Source of the DNA: Cyclospora cayetanensis
Taxonomy: Eukaryota; Apicomplexa; Conoidasida; Eucoccidiorida; Eimeriidae
Reading direction: 5' to 3'
NCBI RefSeq assembly: GCF_002999335.1
Contig: NW_020312557.1
Location: forward strand, 124,001 to 188,000
DNA length: 64,000 bases
Part shown: one piece after another, positions 24,161 to 35,419 of the stretch
Position numbering within the stretch: position 1 is the stretch's first letter
How the letters are laid out: every line of letters begins with the position of its first letter
Position numbers and translations under genes: made by a program
Notes under the pieces: generated by a model
What the model was told of the DNA's origin: nothing
Database searches by the model: none
The model's input: only the letters and a program-made list of their open reading frames with translations

Positions 24161-26883
24161 ATGGTTTATGGCCTACGCATTTGTGGCTTTATGCAGATGG
24201 TTCGGTTGCGGTCGCTTGCTGTAGTGCTCTGTCTCGGTGGTGTCCTGAGATACGGTGGGTCCAAACCAACGCCCGCAATGCGCCTTAGCGCATTGGCGCG
24301 ACAGAAGCAGCACAGTACGGAGGGCTGGAAGACTGCTGAGAAGATAAATCGGGGAGCTTGCGCATGGGCTTTGTGTGTCCCCGCAGCTGCTGGATTTCGC
24401 TTCCAGGGCCCCCAGGGCCTGTCCCCTCTTGACGGTTTGGCTCTGCAGCGAGCCCACCAGCAACACGGCCTACCTTCGGCTGCAGCAGCAGCGGCTCCTA
24501 AGAGCAGAATAGCAGCCTTGGCATCATCATCACTGTCAGCACCACCTCCGGCAGCGGAAGATGTGCCCGCGAGCCTTATGGATGTACGGCCAAGCTTCTT
24601 CAAAGGAAAGAGGGTTTTGGTGAGGGGAGACCTCAACGTGGCTGTAATGGAAGACAGCAGCAACAGCACTGGTTATAGAGTAACAGACGACACTAGAATG
24701 AGAGCGCTAGAACCAACGCTCCGCTACCTGTTGGACGCCGGGGCCCGCGTGCTTTTGCTCTCCCACTTTGGGGACCCACAACTCCCGCAGCAGCAGCAGC
24801 AGCCGCGCTTCTCCCTGAAGATGCTGCTGCAACCACTGCAGCAGATGCTACGGGTTCCCGTGCACTTTGCGCATAGCTGTGTCGGTGAAGAAACCGAAAG
24901 CATGGCCAACCAGCTCAACGAAGGTGAAGTCCTCCTCCTTGAAAACGGTGAGGGTCCGGTCTCTCGTGGTTTGAGCTTTGCGTTTGCCCAACGCTGTATC
25001 GCGCCTTAGTCTCCTCCAGTAAGAGTCACCTACTGGAGAGGCAATGAACAACGTCAGTCTGTCAAGCCCGGCTTATGGCTTAAAAATCTCTCAGGGTCAC
25101 CTGCACAGGAGCTTGTACATTGTGCGTGTGCACCGTCCCTCGTGTAGTGCGCCTGAATCCTGGGGAGAAGGAAAACAGTGCCGTCTTGGGCTCCCAGGTA
25201 GCCAGCCTCTGTGACGTGTACGTCAACGACGCCTTTGGGGCGGCCCATCGGCGGCATGCGTCCTTGGACGCTGCACCCCGGGCTGCCGTTCAAGAGGGGA
25301 AAGCTGCACTTGCCGGCCTCCTGATGTTAAAAGAGCTTCAGGCCATCCAGGTTAGATGTTTAGACGCGAGAGTTTGGATCTTCGCGTTTTGGCGGCTGTA
25401 GCTGTGCGCAACGATTCGAACCCTGGGTCTGGGGACCTTCCAGGGGCGGGCAAGCCGACACGCAGGTTGCTGTTTATGTTTGCATGCTCTTCAAGTAGGA
25501 CTGTTTGATTTCGGGGTGCCTGCGCTGCTCGGTTCGGCTTTGTGCTTTGTGCGGATCAGGGAGCAGTGTCTTCCCCGGAGCGGCCCGTATGTTGGATTGT
25601 GGGGGGTGCTAAGGTGTCTTCGAAAGCGCAGCTCCTGCGCCGTCTGCTTTCTGTATCCTCCAAGGGAGACAAGGTTCTGGTAGGCGGTTGCATGGCCCTC
25701 ACCTTCCTCAAAGCCCGAGGGGCCGCGCTGGGTGCCTCCCTCGTCGAAGACTCGCAGCTAGAGACCTGCAAGGTACCACCCACACGCTATAGTGTGTATG
25801 CGATGTGATTCGAAGCCGCGAACCGTGGACCGCAGCTGGACAACCAGCGGTCCAAAGCGTGCAGCAAACGAAAGTATACCTTTTGAAGCACGAACGACAC
25901 AATACTCTTTCAAGTGCACCACAAACCTAGTGTATAGCCTGTGTATGCAGCTTAGCCGCTGAAACATTCTGAGCTAAGACCTCCCAGAAGGGAGATGCGT
26001 GCCAGGGAAACAAAAAGGCGGAAGTACACTTGCAGGAAAGCAGAAACATGAAGGATCACACTGCAAGACAGAGCATGAGCAAGAGCTCTAATTTTACGTG
26101 GAGTGCCTTCGTACGTGTGCCGCGTATTCTGATGTTGGTGCAGGAGGTAGAAGCCTTGGCAGCAGCAACAGGAGTGGAGCTAATGTTGCCCGTAGATTTG
26201 TTGGTGGGGGCGGAGGCGTCTCCTACTTCAGAGGTTCTGGGGGCCCCTTCGGTCTCTCAAGGAGTACCCGAGGGACTCCTGGCCCTCGATCACGGACCCA
26301 GGACCAACGAACTCTTCGCCGATGCAATCAAAGGCTGCAACACTATTGTCTGGTAAAATAGAAGGCCTCTCACTAGCGCATGCCAGAAACAAAAGCCTTT
26401 TGACTGTGCATCCTAATTGGTAGACGGCCACACAGATTCTTCGAAACTCGCAACCACAAATGTCATTGAAAGATGCCATATTCCTATTCACCTCCCACCT
26501 GAGCCAGCAAACCAACTCCATGGAGCCACCTAGCCTTCAGTCCAGCGGCGTTCGTTGTCTATGCTTCTGGTGTTGCGGACACTGTTGTTAATGCGTTGTA
26601 TAGGAACGGTCCCATGGGCTTTGCGGAAAATCCAGCGTTCAGGGGTGGCACTGCTGCAGTTGCCGCTGCAGCCGCGGAAGCAACGGCAGCCGGTGCAGTG
26701 AGCGTGGTAGGGGGAGGAGACTCTCTTGCTGCTGTTAAGCAGCTGCAGCAGCAGCAGCCAGACATGAAGCTGTCTCATCTTTCCACTGGCGGGGGTGCAA
26801 CCCTAAAGCTGCTGGAGGGGTCCCCCATGCCAGCACTGGAAGCTCTCTGTACCCGTCAGCAGCTCGCTGAGCTTCTTGAGTAA
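24161..26883 (+). CDS. PGKII: Phosphoglycerate kinase, N-terminally extended (probably the apicoplast isoform)
   Basis: Transfers phosphate between 1,3-bisphosphoglycerate and ADP. Five exons: 24161-24947, 25148-25350, 25560-25772, 26144-26352, 26604-26883, with consistent phases (EN/VRLNP and IV/W/NGPMG are rebuilt across introns). Conserved blocks: [62 protein letters not shown] (catalytic Lys), [15 protein letters not shown]-like [29 protein letters not shown] and [16 protein letters not shown]. About 140 residues precede the first block: a hydrophobic stretch [14 protein letters not shown], then an Ala/Ser/Gln-rich basic leader, as in bipartite apicoplast targeting. In-frame ATGs at 24191 and 24197 would put the signal nearer the start and are plausible alternatives. 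Coccidia have cytosolic and apicoplast PGKs; the leader favours the latter. Unusual: 'SHLGRP' reads SHFGDPQ, losing the arginine. Confidence 0.93.
24786..24805 (+). repeat. Short CAG run within PGK exon 1
   Basis: A run of CAG codons gives a short Gln insertion ([11 protein letters not shown]) immediately after the SHFGDP motif, in a surface loop position of the N-terminal domain. CAG runs are common in Eimeria/Cyclospora coding sequence. Confidence 0.85.
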
Positions 26884-27785
26884 TTCCCCTGCTTGTTGGT
26901 TTTGTAATCAATTTGGCAGGAGACCCGTGCAGAGTCTGCATGGACAGTCACACATTTTTTGCATTTGATGTTCCAGCTGCCGCTTGTGCGGACGCTGCTG
27001 GATGCCTTCAGCTGTGGTGTGAATGCACTACTACACCATAACTGCACCCGCTGCAGCAGCATGGGGTGCTGCTACAGCGACAGACTAAAGAGACGAGTGC
27101 GCACTTCTCTCGCTGCGTGCCCCTTATATCACCTCTATATGCCTCAAACCTGAGGTTGTCTGAGTAGCTAAGCTACCCTAGTGTTAATATGCATTGTATT
27201 ACTGTTGCTGCGTACATTGTCCAAGACGTCAACATAAGAGACGCGCCTTCAATACCCAGGCCTAAGCTGGCCCCTCAATCATAGAGCTGTTCTCAGGCCC
27301 CCTCAGGGCCTCTGGTTAAAACAGGATTTTCCTGCAACGCAGCTGCCCCTCTTTGATAAACACTTTAATACACGCCGAAGTATTGCCCTTAAAGATATCA
27401 GAGGGAGCCACGCGCTGTTCGAAGCTCTGGATCACCGCGAAAGTACACGTAAGGGTGGGAGATTTGAAGACGCCTGCGCCGTTCGCGGGAGTCATGCAAC
27501 CACCTGTGATCCCATTTGAGTGAGCTGGCGAACCGCAGACCCCCGCTGGACGGGGTTTGGGGAGTACTACCGGGGGAATTCACGACATAGCGTGCGCTTT
27601 AAGTTTCCCTTGTTTCGTATCCGGACTTGTACGTATATGTATACATATATTCCGCCCTATACTATAAGCAATATGTGCGTACACAAGAGCACAAAGAGAC
27701 ACTGCCTTGTCAGATCTACAGACGCAAAAGCAGCCGTTTTCAGCTTGATCCCCGTCAGGCCGCTGTTAGCGAGGTTCTGCAGAGC
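26884..27785. other. Convergent intergenic region between PGK and RFC3
   Basis: About 900 bp between the 3' ends of two convergent genes. Short frames at 26959-27153 and 27398-27583 lack family motifs. It should contain both 3' untranslated regions and polyadenylation signals, none of which I can place. Confidence 0.5.
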
Positions 27786-30070
27786 TTATGGCTTGTGCTT
27801 AAGGGCTTCTGCCTCGGAAAATGCCTTAAAGCGCCGCATGGCGGAAGCAGCAAACGCTTCCAAGTGGAAAATTGGCTTGCTGCCTCGCCTCAAGCCCTGT
27901 GCTGCAAGTGCAGCGTCCCCCACAACTTCGAGCAGTAGCAGCCGCCTACTGCGGTGTTGCTGGTACTTTGCTGCCGCTGAGGCTGCTTCTGCTGCTCCAA
28001 CGCTGGCGTTGGTCTTCGAGAGTATGAGGGAGCTGTCGGAGGGAAGCGCCCCCGGTTTAATGAAGAAGAGAGAACGAACAATCCGCAGCAGCACCAAATC
28101 TGCGGGTATCAGCGCCGCCAGCAACTCATAGAAACAGCCACGGCACTCCTGCAGAGTGCGTACACTCGGGGCTTTGGCGATCTTTGCAGCGATTTCATCG
28201 GCCACGGCCTCCCAGGGCGCTGGGAACGGGCAGCTGGGATGCCCATACATAACTAGCTGCTGCAGCTGGGAGCTTGCGACTGCGCCGGCTGCTGCAGCAA
28301 AGTTCTGAGTCAGTATGCACTGCAGAGATAGCAGCGCGCGACGCAGGTTGCGCCCACTGTGGAGCGTTACCTGCTGCAGCATGTCTTCTGGGATCAGCTC
28401 CGCCTGCGGGAACAGCACCCTCACCAGCGAGTGCAGTAAGACGCACGTCAACCTGCTCACATCTCGTGTATGACGCTCAAAGGGGGCTCAAGGGCAGATT
28501 TTACGGTTCTGGGTGAATCCTGCTAGCTTTGTCTCAGGATCTCGCGTCTATAGGTCTCGTGTCAAAGGTTTTACCGGCGTCTCTTCTGTAATTGCTGTCT
28601 TGTGAAGGACACTGATAACCTCTTTTGTTGGAGGCAGAGGCACCCGAATGCCCAGACACCTGAAGGAAAGCAAGACACTGCTGTTGTTGCTGTTGGTGCA
28701 GTCGTTGCTACTGGCACCGTTGTTGCTCCTGGTGCTATATTTGCTGTTGTAACAGTGCCGTTCTTACCTCGACTTTAGGGGCCCAGTGATTCTCGTTGGG
28801 TTTGAAGCTAGGAGAAGAAACTTGAGACTGCTTACATGCGTCTCAAGAGAACGCCTCAGTGCATGCTGGGCCCCCTCACTAAGCAAATCCGCATCCTGCA
28901 AAACAACCACTAACCCCAGCACAAGGCCAACACCACAAGCCACATGGCCAGAAAGCAACAAAAGGCGAGGCTGCGAAGTACTGCGGACAGTCATCTGCTT
29001 CTGCTTCTGCGTAGCTAACCAACCATCATAAGTAGGACTTAATACGATGAACCTCTCCAGTGCAAAGTTTTGGCATTGTTAGCAACGCCCGACCCTCGGG
29101 AACAACGCCGCCCACAGCTTGAACTCTCAGCCTTACCCTTAAAGCGCTTTTGTTTCTTCGCGGTAGAGAAAAAAGAGGACGCGAGCGCCGCCTGTGGCGC
29201 CGCATCAACGAGAGAGCGAATGATGCCTTGTACTATCACGCGGTCTCTTAGCCCAAATTCAGTACACGATACTGTAGCACAAACAAGACCCCTTCAGCTC
29301 CAAAGAGCATTATACCAACTCTAAACCCTACCATTCGTCCGACAGTGCACGCAGGCCACGCCATGTGAGAAGTTTGCAATGCTGTTACTCAGACTTGCCC
29401 ATTACCCACCAGCAAGAGCCCTAAAGCCTGAATTCTACACGCTTACGGATAACATGGCAACTGGACTGGCAAACTGTCGCCTCCGCGTTGCTTTCCTTTT
29501 CGACAAAGGTTTCCACGCGAACCTTGTAAGCAGACACAACATCATTTAAGGCAAGCCGTGTTGCCCCAAAACATTCGTGAAGCGTCCGGGAAAGGGGGCG
29601 CTGTGTGCACCTCGGCCAGAACTGGGTTGAGGCTTCATGGGGTTGGACGGCATACCTTGTCGACCTCATCTCCAAAGATCTCCCTGAGAAGGGCTAAGGC
29701 CCTTGTCTTCTTGCCCGCACCACTTGGGCCATAGAACAGCAAATGTGGCAGCGAATCGTTGGCTGCAAGCTGCGGTGTACAGAAGCCCACCACCAACACC
29801 TAAACAGTATGCCGTATACCCTCAATATTTAACGCTGCATGGGGCTCTCATCGTGCACATAGAGGCAAGAAGCAGCAAGGGGCACGAGCGAATGGACCAA
29901 AGGAGAGAAGTGTTTGAAGCCGAAAGGATCCGATGTAAGCTTTAACGTGCGGAGCCCAGGGCTTTGGGCACTGGCCTTTGTACACTCACGCTGCGCAGCA
30001 GAGGTGTTAGGTCCTTGTGGCAGTCAAGATCGCCCAGGCGACGAGGCGCGTGCTTATCTACCCACAACAT
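27786..30070 (-). CDS. RFC3: Replication factor C subunit 3 (clamp-loader AAA+ ATPase)
   Basis: A small subunit of the RFC complex that loads PCNA onto primed DNA in the nucleus. Seven exons on the minus strand: 30070-29990, 29769-29656, 29522-29447, 29271-29137, 28909-28768, 28659-28575, 28403-27786; all phases agree, giving about 416 residues. The N-terminus [15 protein letters not shown] is the RFC box. Next come [20 protein letters not shown] (Walker A), a VETF...SSCH block, [32 protein letters not shown] (Walker B region, with QDAD for the NEAD/DEAD of relatives), then [22 protein letters not shown] (sensor 1 / Arg-finger region). The C-terminal collar has [30 protein letters not shown] and [20 protein letters not shown]. 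The last domain carries an Ala/Ser-rich insertion before the 'HR' helix. Subunit identity (human RFC3 / yeast Rfc5) rests on the collar motifs. Confidence 0.93.
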
Positions 30071-30665
30071 GCTTGCCAACCACCAAACGCTGAATGCCAA
30101 CTAATCACCAAGACTTGCACCGTAGGCTAGAGCTGCCTTTTCGGGATGGTGAGGATGGAAGCTGGCTCGTAGTCTTCGGTTTCAAAGCAACAACAAAGTA
30201 ATATTACGGTGTATTTGTAGACGTTGCACGTTCTTCCTTGGAGGTCCATATGTTTGCAGACAGCAGCAGCTGCTGCTGCAGTCTGGTAAGCAGCACCTCC
30301 ACCAAGTACAGGCTTTACGAGAGGACCAGCAAGACACTACAGCACAAATTATAGATATTTCAACCATTATTGGCGCTGGTAAGTGCTGTAGCGGTGGCGG
30401 TTGAGGTGGCTGATGCTGTTTGCCTCGGGTGTTCGGGTCGGTGGGTCTGCGCAAAACCACAACTGCTAAACTCCAAGCCCTATATCCCACAACTTTTTGC
30501 TCACGCGTTCAGTCTCTCTCAACACACATCCATCATACTCGAAGTCATCATCCCTCTAGTGTTGCCGTTGTACAGGGCCCCTCCCACCGAGGCTCAGCCA
30601 TTCCTTCTGCATCGAGGCCGCGTCCGCATGCACACCTACAAAACCAGAAAGGCCACCGACTAAAG
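30071..30665. promoter_or_regulatory. Shared head-to-head upstream region of RFC3 and the RBBP4-like gene
   Basis: 595 bp separate the two divergent ATGs. A CAG/CTG-rich cluster lies at about 30255-30300. No TATA box or defined motif can be assigned. That it acts as a bidirectional promoter is inferred from gene arrangement only. Confidence 0.4.
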
Positions 30666-33600
30666 ATGGAGCGGGAGGTGCCTCCTGTGGCTGAGGATCG
30701 CCCTCTGAAGGTGCAGCGTCTTGGTGATAAGGGAGAGCCGGGCATCACCGGGCGTGAAGCTGCAGATGGTGATAGCAGCAGCAGCGACCCCTGGGGAAGC
30801 ACTGACTCTGTCCCCCCGCCCAAGCCTAATGCCGGATGCTCCATAGCAAAGGCTGAAGGCACCAGCGGCAGCAGCGGCGACACTAACGATGAGACCAGCT
30901 TCAGCGACCGCGACACCGAGCTGCAAGTTGCATGGGCGGAGACCGAGTACAAGAATTGGACGGTGAATTCTCAGGTGCTGTACGACGTGCTCCTGAACAT
31001 TCCACTTGACTGGCCTTCTCTGACTGTGGAGTGGCTCCCGGGAATAGTCAAGTAGGCACACTCATAACCCCAGTCCCCGATCTAGTTGCTACGAAGGACG
31101 CCAAGTCTATTGCTTGGGGAGAACAGGGGTCTTGGGGGCAATGCGACATCCCATGAGAACGAGGGCATCCAGGGCACATAAAGTGTACCTCTCCTCTGTC
31201 CCCCATGCTTGGAGGTTTCGGTCTGCTGTGGCCCCCTTGCAGGTGCTCCGGCACTTCCGTAGTGAAGCAACGGCTCTTAGTAGGAACCCACACAAGTGGC
31301 GTGGAACCGGACGCCCTGGTAGTCATGCAGGTGATTCTGTGGGGTCCAGGGTTGAGGCACTGGATATACACTTTTCGCTGGCCCTAGGCGCGAGGTTGAG
31401 GCGGACCGCGTAGGGATTTGGTTTGGTGTGGCGAAGGTGGAATTGCCGTTGGGGCCGTTCGAAGAGAGTCAGAAAAACGAATACAAAGAGCGAGGCGGTG
31501 AGTCTCACTCGCTGAAACAGTGAAGCTGTTGTGGATTGCCTTACGACGTCGCCTCTTCCCGTAGCAAAAGACTGTGTGTATCCGGTGTAGGAGGTTGAAG
31601 GATTGGTACGGTGTATAGGACTGTGTGGTGCAGACTACGAGGGCTTCCAATTTGGCCTGTCTTCGTACAAAGTGAAGGTCCTAAAGCGGCTGCCCCACCC
31701 AAAGGAGTCCAACTGGTCAGGCGAGCCTGAACCCTCCCAAGCCTCCCACTCTAGCCCTTCAACTCCGCTATCCACGACTTAGTCTGGTGCCACAACCCCT
31801 TCATCGCTTCCGGACTGTATGGCTGGAGGTGAAGGATTAGGGCTATGGTATGAGGCCTGGTTATCGGGCTTTTGGGCTTGGGGTATGTGATGATGCAGCG
31901 CGCGGCATATGCCACAAAGACCCGCCGTAATTGCCAGCTGTACGGTCGATGGAAGAGGTCAGCTGCACTCTAGAGGAGGTCCTTGAGGGTTGCACTTGCA
32001 CTCAGGCTCCAGCAGAACCCTCCCTTGCCCTGGAGAGGCGGAAACATTTGGCGTTGACTTTCTGTCCGCATCTAGGCACTATGGTTTGGGTTGTGTGTGC
32101 ATGTATGTACACAGTCCTGTTGTATGACCTGGAAGCTGCCGGTATCTGTGAGGGCCCCGAAGCATCGCTGATTGGCCACAAGGGCGAAGCGTGAGCAAAC
32201 AATCTACGGTCTTGAGGTCTCGGGGTTTTCGGGCATCTGATGGAGATTAAGCGCTCGTCATTAAGGTGACGAATATGTGTTCAGGACCTCTTTGAGTTGG
32301 AATATCTATCGAGAGGGTTATGTTGCCTCCTGCGGAGCAGAGGGCACTCTGGCAGTCCACGACGCCTCCAATGCGTTACAGTCCAAGCGTAAGTCCTGAA
32401 TCGTTGCATTATGCCAATTTTAAAATTCATATTCCCTCTGGTTCCCGTAGGACCCAGCCAGCACCACAAGGACTGAGGCGTGAAGCATAAGGCTTGCAAA
32501 CTACGGATGCTGCAGCTGCGGGGGGCTCAAAGAGTCTGTTCCTCGCTGAGCAAGAGGCGGGTTCAAATTCGACATGCTGGGCAGAAGCAGACCTACTGCT
32601 GGCTGCTTCAGAAGACAGCGTCGTCTCGCTGTGAGCAGTTAGCGGTTGGGGTTTACGGTTTGGGCTCGACTGTATTACAACAACCTGTGGGTATTTTGTA
32701 GGGAGTCGTTCTATCCTCCACGCCTCGTCGCTACGCGCGCGTGTATCGTACTGCCTTTCTATAGTCGGATCTGGGGTTCATTCGAGTTTACGGTTCAGGA
32801 TTGGGGTCTTTTGTCTCTATGCAGCTGGGATATCCGGGCGCCTCCAACAAAATCTGTAGCTAAGGTGAGGCCCAAGTCTGTCAATATTTGGTGCTTCCGT
32901 GTGTGCCTGGTTGTTTCTGGGGTCTCGTAAAGCTGGAATCTAACATCATTGCGTTTGTATATCAGGTCACCTGCGACGGGAAGGCTGTGAATTGCGTGGC
33001 CACCAGCAAGCTGAAGCCCGAGTTGTTCGTGTGTGGCGGCGACGACGGGGTCTGTTTAGTGTTGGGGCCAAAGGGGTACAGGTTTTGACTGTCTCCTAGA
33101 GCTTTATCCTAACGCTTTATGTGGTTGTATGTGTGGCGTAGCCTCCACTATTCCTCCCCGATCAGGAACCTAGGGATCTCATGTTTGGTATTGGATTTTT
33201 TACAGTTCGCCGTGTACTTCATTTCTAGGCACGCATGCATACGTGTGTATGTATGCATGTATGTATGTATGTGTGCGTGTGTGAATGCGTGTGCTCGTTT
33301 GCTTACTGTATCGGTAGGTCCTGCGTTTATACGACCGTCGCCGTTTAGAGTCTTGTGCACATGAGATGGAGGCACATGGTGGTTCAAAGGCTTCAGTTGT
33401 TTCCTTCTCCCCCTACAAGCCGTCGCTCTTCCTCAGCGGAGGCTACGACAAGGGCGTTTCTCTCTGGGACTTGGAACAAATCGGAGCAGACCAGGATCCG
33501 GAAGACGCAGAGGATGGGCCTCCGGAACTGCTCGTAAGGGTTTAGGTCATGCTGTCAAGTGTATCCCTGATGTTGGCTGTACAGGGAGATCGGGGGGGGC

Positions 33601-34388
33601 AGGTCTGTGGAAAGGCAGGCAGCTGATTATCACGAGTGTCTCACGCGGATGAGCAAACGAAGACTATATGCAAGCTGCTTTCTGGACTTTTGTGTGCCCA
33701 CACATCGACAACTTCAGTTTACGCATGGAGGACATCGCGCCGATGTGTATGACGCTTCCTGGAACTGCGAGGACAATTTCTCGCAGGTCAGATTCACTCA
33801 AAGAGTTTTACTCTGCTGATTTTCGCAAAATAATTGTGAGGGTGTTCCAGTATTCAGGGCTTAGTATGTAGGATTTACCACGTGTAGGGTTTGCCTCTTG
33901 AAGTTCAGGGCTTTTTTGTGGCCTTGTTGATTTTGTCTACAGATGGTAGCGTCTGTGGCGGATGATAACAAGCTGCACATTTGGCAACCCGTAAGACATC
34001 CCATGCACCGAAACCCGAGCCCGTACACAACAACCCCAAACCTGCAAGCCAGAGCCCTAAACTTGCCAGATTCATAAACTTGGGGCCGGTGCTGTGTGCT
34101 CTTTTTCTCTCAGAAAGCCTCGGTTTTCTTTGACAGTGAGAGCGAAGCAGAGGATGATGGAGTGCATTTGGAATAAATGCAGTCACAATGTGCTGAAGCC
34201 CAAGGGTTCAGCATAGAGGCGTATGTTTTTGGGTGCAACTCAACTAGCTGTTACCCTCTTCACAGGCTCCAGGGCGACTAGATGAGATATCCTGCAAGAG
34301 CAGCAAGGACGTGCAGGGTCATCGAGGGACTCAGAGACGTATCTTTTTGCCTACTCCTCTAGCCATGACTTTGCTCATCTTCTCTTGA
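30666..34388 (+). CDS. RBBP4: RBBP4/MSI1-type WD40 histone-binding protein
   Basis: A WD40 propeller that binds histone H3-H4 in CAF-1, HDAC and related complexes. Fourteen exons: 30666-31051, 31243-31330, 31437-31497, 31634-31715, 31899-31957, 32115-32190, 32285-32388, 32492-32630, 32825-32864, 32966-33049, 33318-33533, 33718-33786, 33943-33990, 34266-34388. Phases agree throughout and predict about 524 residues. After a roughly 100-residue Ser/Gly/Asp-rich leader comes the family's N-terminal helix region, YKNWTVNSQVLYDVLLN...LDWPSLTVEWLPG. Then follow GTHTSGVEPDALVVMQVELP, ARHMPQRPAVIAS, a WD blade ending SEDSVVSLWDIRAPP, FVCGGDDG-VLRLYDRR, SLFLSGGYDKGVSLWDLEQIG with the hallmark DQDPEDAEDGPPELL loop, FTHGGHRADVYDASWN and SVADDNKLHIWQP. 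Start: 30666 is the first in-frame ATG. The exon 5 donor is chosen over a second one 18 bases downstream because it avoids an insertion relative to the family. Confidence 0.92.
33240..33292 (+). repeat. TGTA/TGTG-rich microsatellite in RBBP4 intron 10
   Basis: An imperfect run of GTAT/GTGT units (GTATGTATGCATGTATGTATG...GTGTGCGTGTGTG) lies between exons 10 and 11 of the WD40 gene. It is a simple-sequence tract only. Confidence 0.85.
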
Positions 34389-35400
34389 GTTGCTTCATCC
34401 CATTTAGATGATCGTACTTGGGGTGCCTGTAGGCGAAAGGTACACAGCAAAAGGGGAATTTACGACCCTCTTGAAGGAAGCCGAACCCAGTTTCTTAAGC
34501 CCATTTAGCAGCCACACTTTTACGGGCCATAGTTCCCAGGATGTAAACTTGTAGAGGTGTTGGAATAGCCCTTTGTAGGTAAAATCTATGTTGATCTTCC
34601 CCAGCATAACAAAAAAGGGGATATTGGGCCCTTTTTGCTGAAAGACTTCAGCGTGTGCGGACCAACTTAAGAGTCTCTGCTCCGGATCTAGGATCCGAAC
34701 TCGAGTAAGGCTTGACAGGCAGCAGATACATGGCTTTACTAGCTACATTACTGCATATGAACTTCTGGTTGCAAGACCCCTATTTCAGTCAGAATGTATA
34801 CGGAGTTCCACATTTTATTCGTTGGAAGCCTTCATATGGGCTACACGGGTCTTTCAAGGCTGCACCCTTTTGGGGGAATTATTCGCCTCCCAAGCATCCT
34901 GCAGGACACTATTAGTATTGCCTTAGAAGTTTCGATGTACCAGATTAAGCTGCACTTAGGAGGCTGGTGGTTGGTATGCCTTCTTTATTTTGGAGCAGCG
35001 CTCGCTCGACAGAGGAAGACGCAAGACTGTGTGCAGTTACGCTAGGTGCTTGATGCAACCAGCTATGAAAAGCTAGGAGTGCATATTAGATCGTTCCTCT
35101 CCCCTTCCCCTTATGCCAGATTGATGAAGAACGTGGACAGAACGCGGAGGTTTTGGGGAAAACACTCAAAATCTTGTTATCAAGTATATACTGAATCTGG
35201 AGTAAAATGTTTTCTTTTTACGGAGATCATTGATGGAGCGTTACAGTCGGTAGTACACCATGGTTCGATGTGGCTGTCTTCTGCTCATCCACTCACTGTA
35301 AATGGAGTCATACGCTTGGCGTCCCTTCAGGCAGCTGTCTAGCTTGAAACAAGTCTTTTGATGATTCAGGACTTTTATGTTCGTAGAGAGAAGTCTGATT
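34389..35400. other. Region between the WD40 gene and retroelement copy B
   Basis: About 1 kb with no gene I can support. Open frames at 34712-34915 and 35046-35342 have no recognisable motif. The segment could include the 5' part (LTR or early gag) of copy B, but I find no clear direct repeat of it downstream. Confidence 0.35.
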
Positions 35401-35419
35401 AAACCCTCTGGGGATAGAA

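Noticed and set aside
30420..30665. Upstream extension of the WD40 protein frame
   Set aside because: The frame is open from 30420 but contains no ATG before 30666, and the translated stretch has no similarity to RBBP4-type N-termini.
32550..32590. GGGTTCAAATTC resembling a tRNA T-arm
   Set aside because: It falls inside exon 8 of the WD40 gene and there is no acceptor stem, D-arm or anticodon arm around it.
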